A stretch of DNA of 64,000 nucleotides from Lateolabrax maculatus (lineage: Eukaryota > Chordata > Actinopteri > Acropomatiformes > Lateolabracidae): NCBI GenBank assembly GCA_031216445.1, contig CM062197.1, positions 22,194,501 to 22,258,500 of the forward strand. The letters run 5' to 3'. A program made the position numbers and the translations under genes. The notes under the pieces were generated by a model. That model was given only the letters and a program-made list of their open reading frames with translations. It searched no databases and was not told the DNA's origin. Below, piece after piece: positions 38,101-47,300 of this stretch (the stretch's first letter is position 1; every line of letters begins with the position of its first letter).

Positions 38101-41100
38101 AGTGTACAGATAAAAAAATAAAATATTTAATAATGTAGTGTACTCAAATTAAGAAACGTTGCATTCAACAATAAAATAAGTTTTCTTACATAAGAACTTA
38201 AATTTAACTTTAACGTTGTAATCCTTAAGATTCTCATGAAATCAAACCCTGTTTTATTTATGGTCAGCAATAGCCATTCAGCCTGTTTATTCTCCTTACA
38301 CCATATTAGAGCTGTATTAAGTTAACCCAACATTTCCTGCTGCAGACAAGACATTTTTGGCATGTTTATTTTTGTAGTTTTAAATATTTCAGGGGGTAAT
38401 GGAACAGTCAGGAGCAATCACAGTGAACTGTTAGATGAAGAGCTGCAGGCGACAGGCTGCACACCTCCAACTCCTCAGCAAGCTAGCCAACTCCTGTTAT
38501 TGTGTCCTGCTGTTGTGTGGAAAACTACTTGCATTACTCGAAAAAAGTCCAATTATCTACCACCTCCTTTGTTAAAACAATGCAAGTTTGCTTGGCTGTG
38601 CTGTAAACAGATGCACCAGTTGCTCTTCTGTTGTATTACTGACAAATTAGCTAGTCAAGGAGTATCCGCTGCCCCAAGAATTATGGGACTTGCAGTATTA
38701 CACAATACTTGCTCTTACCACCAGGGACCACGGAAATCTTAATGATTATAACTTTAACTACATCCAAACTCGGATCAACAAAATGTCATATCAGTCCAAA
38801 TGTGCAAATGCATTGTGTGTGTGAGTGAGTAAAGCTGGAGTGAGTGGGACAGGTGGATGAAGTGTGTATACCAACACGCACAGGGAGGGAAGAGACTCCA
38901 AGAAGCAGGCTGCAGGCCAGAGCAGGGGGAAGCTGAGGCAGAGGAGTCACAGTCAAATGCAACAAATCAAGACACATGCTAATACTACAGTACATCCCTG
39001 TGCAGTGAGACAACAGCAGTATTAATGATGCATTGCAGTGGAGAACAAGCAGTGCAGTTTTGACACATAAACAGGCAGCTTAAACAACATTACATTTGTT
39101 TGCCACTGATAATGAACTTGATCCTGGATCTGCTCATTTAGGATCATGTTGACATGACTGACAACAGGGCATCTGCAGGTTTTAGTAAAGCCAAGTAATA
39201 GACTTACTTGGCAAATAGGTTACTATGTAAAATACAAGATTTATTTAAAAACCAAACAACCAACATATTTCTGATCGAACATAGGTGAAGAACATAACTA
39301 ATCTATAACAAAGATATAAAAATGAGCAATTCAAGAGAAAAGGAAAATCTGTTAACTGTATACAAGATATCTAAATAATATACCTGCGGATACTCTATAG
39401 GAAGGAAAAAATGTATGATTGACAAATAAGGACACATGCAAAAACAAACAAACAAAAAAACAGCAAAAAGCATTGAAACATTGCTCAAAAGCAGGGGAGT
39501 GGGCAGGCGGATTAAGTCAGACTGAAGACTGTGGAGTGTGCTGTACGTGCACTGCAACAGTTAACTCTACACCGCAAAATACATTTCTGATCAGTCACAC
39601 AGTCTGAACGGCTCTAAAACTTGGGTTTGAAACTTGACTGGCACATCAGATGTGGGGTTGTGGGGTCTGTGTTTTTTTTTTCCGTAGTGTCATCACTTAA
39701 TCCGGACCCCGGAGCCTCAGAGGCTTTTGGATGGTTAGCAGCCCCAACTCCACTCACCCACTCCAATGCCGGGCGGATGGTTTGCGACAGTGAGTCATAT
39801 TGGTTCAATCAGTCTTTGGATTTGGAAGATGTGACGTGGATTCGTACAAGACATCAAAGGGCTGGGTCACAGCGACATGATGTGAGCTGCTATTTTTCGC
39901 TGGATGCTGCAGTGTGTGATTCAGTGTGCGAAGAAGTGAGAGCAAAGTTCAAGTGCAGTTCATGTTTGTGTCGCAGCTGCCAAACGCTGTTAAGTGTTCC
40001 CTTTGATTCCAAGAGGGTTTATGTTATACATTTGTCTTTGACACTCAGGAGCGTGCTAAAGAGCTTATCTGTTTGCTCTGGACAGCAATAGATTAGCACA
40101 GTTATTTGCAGTGGATTTGCATAGTGCTGAGTCAATATAAAATGATTAGTGGGCTATTTCAGGGATGGTGTGTCAGAATGATGAGTTTTCATTCCTTGTA
40201 ACAAGCTCATAAATTATAAAAGTTATATTATCATTTTACTGAGGATTACGTATTGTAATTCAGTTCTATGAAAACAGGCAAAGACCTATAACAAGAGCTC
40301 TGTATATTCCATTTCAGTTTCAGGTCAGGCAATGTATCCCTCCCCATTTCATTTTGCTCATTCAAAATTATGAAATGGTGGTGTAAAGATCTTATACTAG
40401 AAATCTTGCTTTTTAATACAAAATCAATTCCATGACAAAACAAGTCTATGAGACCAGCAATAATATCTTGGGCAACACACCCACCCACCCACACACACAG
40501 CCCAAGCCACATCATCCATCACAGACCTAACCACTTCCTGAAAATGCAGCCATATCAGTGAGACATTAACTGCCATCAGTGATAGCTTCCTGTGAATGGT
40601 TTAAGAGGAGGAGGAGGAGGAGTACCTGGTTTTGGCACCGTGTTGGTCATGGATTGCGGCACTTTATCATTTATGAGCTCCACACACTCGCTGGGAAAGA
40701 AGCCAACCTGGAGACAGTGCAGGAGTGAGACAGGCAGGGTGAGGTGCGAGGAAAAACAATCAGAGAGATGATAGAATGAATACAGAGAGAGACAACACAA
40801 TATCTATACCGAGGAGTGGTTGTCACATTAATCATGTTGATTTTGGTGTTTGAAGCCCTGTGTTGTGGTGGACTTAGTTTGGACATTTACTGATCATTTA
40901 CTGATCATACAGACAGATGAAGCCCAGTGACAAATGGCACAAACACACACCGCCTCTAACATCAATGACTGACTGACTACCCCCTATTGGATACAGGTGG
41001 TATTGCAGGTGTGTGTTTGTCACTCCACTCAGTGTATTTGCTGCTCAGTTACTTCCCCGACACATGTCCTGTTTGAGTTTGAGATAGCCATTAGTATGAA

Positions 41101-44100
41101 TCTAGAAAGTATATATCTGATATATAACAGCCAGGTTTCCAGGCTGCAGGCAGTCGTGGGCTCATAGTCAACGTATATCAATGGAAAACAGCCTCTCTGT
41201 GTCTAAGTGTTCAGAGGGAGAAGCTCTGTGATCCAGAGGAGGGCAGTGGTCTCAAGCCACTGACAACTCCTCTGAAAATTAACCGAGCTGATGATCAGTA
41301 AGTGCCTGCTGGCTGCCAACCTGCCAGTGAGCCTGACTGGCAGGACTACTACTTGTAGGCAGAAAGCCAAAACACACAAGAGGAGAGGGGGCAGCAGGTC
41401 AAAGGAGGTTCAGCCAGACTTCAGCCGCAAAAACCAGGCTTTGTTGCTGCACTGGAAAGATTCTGATTGTGATAAATGTAATCTCTTTAGTAGAATTTTA
41501 TTTTATTTTGTTTTATTTAGTTTTAAGATTGAAAATCCACTTCAGCACATATCTATCTTTATTTCGTTAAATGTTTATGTTGTTATGACATTATATTTAA
41601 GGTCTAATATAATTTGTTGTTGGTTATGTTTCTATTTACTATATTTCTGATATAAAGTTGCAATATAGAATACAGTTATATATTTGCTGTTTATGATGGT
41701 GATAATGCCATAATGCAGTTGGTGGTAAATAAGATGTAGAGAAGATTGTTTTTGATCATCTGATAAGAACGTGTTATGAGAACTGTAATGGACAATAGCG
41801 CCATTAAAGTTACAAGAACATCAAGCCGGTAATGGACCGGGTTGACGTGTATGTTTGGATCACCTGCCATTGTGCTGTAATTAAAGGTCAAATAAACCGT
41901 TGTTCAAGTTTTTCTGTCTCTTTGTGAGTAAACCTTGCGGACTACTGTAAATGGCCTAGGATTATGGTAAAATGCCTACTACAGATGACACCACCAAAAA
42001 ACATAATGCAACGCAAATGTAGGCTGCAGTTTTCATTGAATTTGCGGCCGCATTCCACCTGTATTTAGCTCCTGATTTGCTAAGGCAGCAGATCATTACA
42101 TAGTCAGTTCCTGGGGCTGATGCCTTTTGTGAGGGAAGGAAAGTTCAACAATCCAGGTCAGTGGTGGGATTTGTCTGAGATCATCACGCTCAGAAAAGAA
42201 AGGATAACCTGGTGAAAATCTTCATGTTCAATTATTAAAGCAGAAGGAAACACAAAGGACGGAGGTCTGACAGGACAGGTCTGAGTTAATCAACACAAGT
42301 GGGTATCTTCCGAAGTCTTTGTGGTTCCCTGGACTGTGTTTCCATGCTGAGCTGCAGTTGAGGGACAGTAACACGAAGAGGGATTTTTGTACTAAAAACA
42401 CTGAAAGATTGGAAGGCTGCGGCTTTTGTCCCCTGTCGCTTATGGGCCTATATTTAATTTATGTTTCTTTTCTTGACTAGAACCTTCTGGCTTGTGTTCA
42501 GTAAATCTCGTCAGTGCTATGTTTATGCCTGGTTCTCAGAAGCAGAGGATTTTTTAAGCAAAACAGACAGTTGCAAATTGCGTGACTTCAGTAAATCCAG
42601 CAGGATAAGTATTCGACCTCTGTTACTATGAGTCCTCCAATTACTTGCACAATCCTCTCTTAACTGCTTTTGCAGTGAGGAAAGAGGCGCATCTTGCAAA
42701 CACTCCCTAAAATGAAACGCGAACTGTGACCCCAGCCTGCTGTGTCAGTTTGTTAAATACACTACATGCATTTTGGGCATAATACATTGAATGGAGCCAG
42801 TCTGTCGGTGCTTACACAGAGGGATATGGCAAAACAATGCTGGGTCGTCCAGCAAAAAAGCTGCCGAGGCCCTGCGTTGGCCAATAACATACATGCCCAC
42901 ATTCCTGGTGTATTAGTATAACAGTGTAATTCTACTGTTTAACTCGTGATCGTTGCGATGAAAGATCAAATAGTTCCCACATCGTAATTTTCAAATGCTG
43001 TAAAATCCTGTCTAAAATCCTGAGTATCACAAACTGCTGAGCAGGGTTTTGGTGTCTGATAAACCTTAAGGCATTAACCTGTTACTCCAACTGGACTCCC
43101 TGGATCATTTTTCATTGTCTCACCGGTACCTTCAACAACATGCCCCCACCAAGGCAGTCCACTGTGTTGTTTTCTGTTTTGTATATATTTGTCTGGGTGT
43201 AAGTTATGCACACGCACACATAACATGGACATTGTGGGGTTTTTTTTAACAGTTTATTTTCTTGTAGCCTCGGAAAAGATTTATGCTCAAAAATGTAATC
43301 ATCAAGCAAATCAAGTGCTTAGACAACATGATGTTGAGAGCGACAACTGGGAGAACTAAGGTTGATTGTAACAAAAGTCCTGAACAGCTCAGTTTCAGTG
43401 TGTTATTGGATTGTACTGAAGGCTGCATAGGACTATGAATCAGTTGAGCAATATAGCGGGAGCCACACACACCCTGTAATCTGCTCAAAAGCTTCACATG
43501 AAAGAGGATTTGTATCTTGCTTTGTCTTTTAACAAACTAAGTATTTGAAATGTGCTGTACAATGTCTTTCCTTGTCTTTGAAATACCTCAAGTACAAATC
43601 TAGTCAAAAGTTTAGAGCCAGAGGAGTGAGTGTATGTGTGTGTTTTGTGAGCTGCGTACCTGAAAGCCATGCTTGCCCCTCCACCATGTGGTGTCTTCTT
43701 TAGGGGGCATGTCAATTACTGATACAATATCGCCAACCTGCAGAGAGCAACAGAGGGAGGAAAGATTAAATACGTTTCTGATTGTCCCTTTACCTCTTGT
43801 CCATTGAAGACATTAGTGATTGCTAACATTGCCGGTATTTCTATAGCGAGGCTTGAACTTTCAATTGCAAGAGCCACATTCCAGCAAGGATTGTTCTGAA
43901 CATAGTGATGTTTAGACTTGATGTCTAAAAACCTAAACCAATTCAGCTACTGAGTTTGCTCACACTGAACATTTGTACTGGAAAGACAGCTTTATTGCTC
44001 CTGCAGTTCTTTTGTATTTTTCACTGTCTGTCAAGTTCCTGTTATGAAATCTTTATCTAGCAACAAAAGATGAGAAAATATCTGTGAGGAATTTGAATGG

Positions 44101-44317
44101 GATCTCAGTATATTGACAGAGACAGAGAGAGAGAGAGAGAGAGAGAAAGAGAAAGAGAGAGAGAGAGAGTGTGTACTGTTGTTGCTGTCACCTCAAAGGA
44201 CAGCTCATCTGAGGCCTGAGCGGTGTAACGCTTGATGACATGGGCAGCAGCAATAGCTGGCACATTGATGGACGACTCTTCATGGACCAACAGATGATTC
44301 CCCTTATTGTCAACCTG

Positions 44318-44371
<54 letters not shown>

Positions 44372-47300
44372 ACCAAGACTTACACGTCGTTTCAACAGTG
44401 GCAGCCACTAGCTAACAAATCATCCTGGGAGAAGATTCAAGAAACATGACAATAAATAGTCCTGCCATAAAAGGCAACTTGGTGAAGTGGTGAAGTAACT
44501 CCTTTTCTACCAGCTTATTCAAGTGTTTTTTGTTGTTGGATGTAGCTGGGTAGCTATCTATGACAAGATTCTAGTAATCTTATAGCAATACTTGTGCATT
44601 TTTATAGTAATCCTGCAGCTACAGGAACCTGTTTTAATCTTTTAGAGCAAAGGAGAACTTTGTAAGGCTCCAGGTCATTGTTTTAGTTTGCAAGGAATCT
44701 TTTATCATTGTTTGCCTTCTTTTGCTTATGTACTGATGCACTTTTGTGGTTTGCAATATGTCATTGTGTGTTTTTTTTTTAGGTTTCTCTCTTTGCTGCA
44801 TTATATATCTCTGCATTGACAGAGGACAGGGCAGCCTTACCTCCATCCATGTGAGGGCAGGCCCACAGTTGATTTTGTTGTCAGCGATGGCTGAGAGCCG
44901 GGAGAGGTAAGCCAACAACATCTGGGAAACTGACTAACATGGAAGGAAACACAAAGGCCAGTTAGAGGGATTTCATTTACTAGTACCATAGAACTATTTA
45001 CTACTGTATAACAATCCACTACTTACACACTGATTATTAAATTTAGCTGTTACAATCGGTGTCAACAATTACCATTAAAAGTAATCGTCCCCTTTTGTTG
45101 TGTTTCTTGAAGTTCAAAGGCAGCTAATTAGGCAGCTAAAGAGTGTTGCATGGTCGTAAATCACTTTAAATAACATTTGCAGTTATATTACAAGGGAAAA
45201 GTAGTTTTATAGTTTCCCGTGCCCAACATCTGCACATTTGAGCTAATGATGACACTAAACTTTACTGAGAAGAAGGGGTGGCTGCCAGTTTTAGCTCGTG
45301 TAGCTGAGATATTCTTGTCTGAAACTGCAGTTACATCACTGTTCACTATTGTGACCTTATGAATCCTATAAACACAGCTACTGGTGAAAGAATAATAGCA
45401 TCCTGCAGGCAGTTTTTGTAAAGCTATTATCCTGAAAGCCTTCACAGACACAATACCCCTCAGTGATAAACTGGTTTTACCAGTTTGGTTTGATACCTAA
45501 CCTCTGCATTCCTTTTAAAGCCTCCATCTGACCATAAAGGTTTTGTCTGGCTCAGAATACATTTCACAGGCAGCAAAATATCAAATTGCACATTCCGAAG
45601 ACAAAAGCCATTGGATATCAAGGATTTCAAGTTAAAATGTGAAGAAAATATCTAATAAATATCTAAATCCGATAATTCGAGACTCCTTGGTGAATTATTT
45701 TGCTTACAGCCCTAAATACTTCAGTTTGTAGTTAAGTGAGTGTGTAGATGTGTGTTTTCAGTGCTTACCTCTGACTGATCAGTCAGACTGTCCAATCGTG
45801 GCAACTCGGGCAGCTGGGAGAAGCGTCGGTCGTAGATGCAGAGGTGCAGGTGCTTGTCCAAGACACGGAAATCCTCATAGCTGCGCTTCACAATCCAACT
45901 TCGACCCTTCAGAATGACAACAAAAACACGAGTGTGACCAGCAAGGAAACAGAGACAGACAACACATTAAGTGATTACAGAGCTACATGTGAGCAGTGTT
46001 TCCATCCAACTGCAGCTAAGTTGAAGTTGATAGTTTGGCAATAATTGACATGGGAAAATGAAATGCTGTCTAATGCACACCCTGTAGGTGCCTAGAAAAA
46101 TGAAATCCCACAAAAGAATATTTTACACACACTGTCTGCGTTTATTGAAAATGCAAAGTTTTAAATTGAACGAGCAATGTATTGTAACACCCATAGAATA
46201 TGATAAAAACTTAGAAAGAAAAAAATAGAAGATATTGAACTGAACTAAAATTGGTAGTGACAGCATATTTCAGGCCACTCTAACTGTGTCAAACAGTGGA
46301 CAGTTTTTCCAGCTGAGGGAGAGGAAGACATAATTAAGGGCTGTGCCCTTTACCCATACTATGAATTGTGTGCACTTTACAAGTGTTTATAAAGAACACA
46401 TACATGTTTAAGCTTGATGAATGTATTTTCCTGACTACCAGCCAGTAAATGGTCTCCATTCATTTCAACACAATATGATAATCAAGTAGCTGAATCTGTG
46501 TGGGATTGCTATAAACAAATATCTGGGTTGGTGTACTCCGATGCTGGTTGGAGCATCTTAAGGCAGGCTACACAACAGCAGCTCTTTAAATGTAAGAAGC
46601 AACCAAAATTATACAATCCTTTATACGACATCTATATACATATTTTGGCTATGGTTTTCCAACATTATTCCTGCTTGGAAGGTAGGAAAAGTTGATTTAT
46701 CCTTCTAAAGAATTATAGCACGCTTTGAAGCTCAGCCACTTGTGGAAGGAGAATAAAAACAATGAAATTCAACTTTGTAAAACTGGTATTTTATGATTTT
46801 ACTCACTGCAAAACATACGTTAATATCTGTTTAACATAACCTTCTCTGTTGTAACAGCAGACGCCTGTTCCTCTGCTAGTCAGATTAGTTGTGGTGTTCC
46901 CCAAGGGTCCATCCTTGGCCCACTGTTTTATATTTACATGCTTCCCCTCAGTCAGATGATACAGTCAGATGAAGGACACAATGTTCTCTTCCACTGCTCA
47001 CTTTCACTAAAATTATACAATTCTAGCAGTTTGACTTCTTTCCTGCCTTAAAGTGCCTATAATCAATATTTCTATATTAACAATTGATCAAGTTATATAT
47101 GAAAGGCATTGCTCATAGGGACAACTTCACAGATGATTATCACCCGACTGTGCAGCTCCTGTCAGCTTTACAGGACATTTTACTGTCTTTCAGTTCATTG
47201 TTTTGGTTTTACAGTGCACAACTTTATTGTTTTTGTTCATTCTCAACGAGTTGTTTCCAGCCATTTATTTATTTCCAGTGAAAAAGACTGGACCAGCGAC

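Larger units (their letters stand above)
28119..40625 (-). other. arhgap32: ARHGAP32 large intron between SH3 and RhoGAP exons
   Basis: This 12.5-kb intron contains a probable alternative first exon at 33545-33800, a decayed hAT copy, a short MITE at 37121-37262, a (TAA)n run, a 17-nt G run at 36190-36206 and a Z-DNA-type alternating tract. AT-rich stretches with TAATTA-type motifs at 30160-30350 could be regulatory. The longer open frames in it look like chance. Confidence 0.7.

Noticed and set aside
39621..40091. 156-codon open frame on the plus strand inside the ARHGAP32 intron
   Set aside because: No family resemblance, no domain, mixed composition and no promoter or splice context. It is probably chance.
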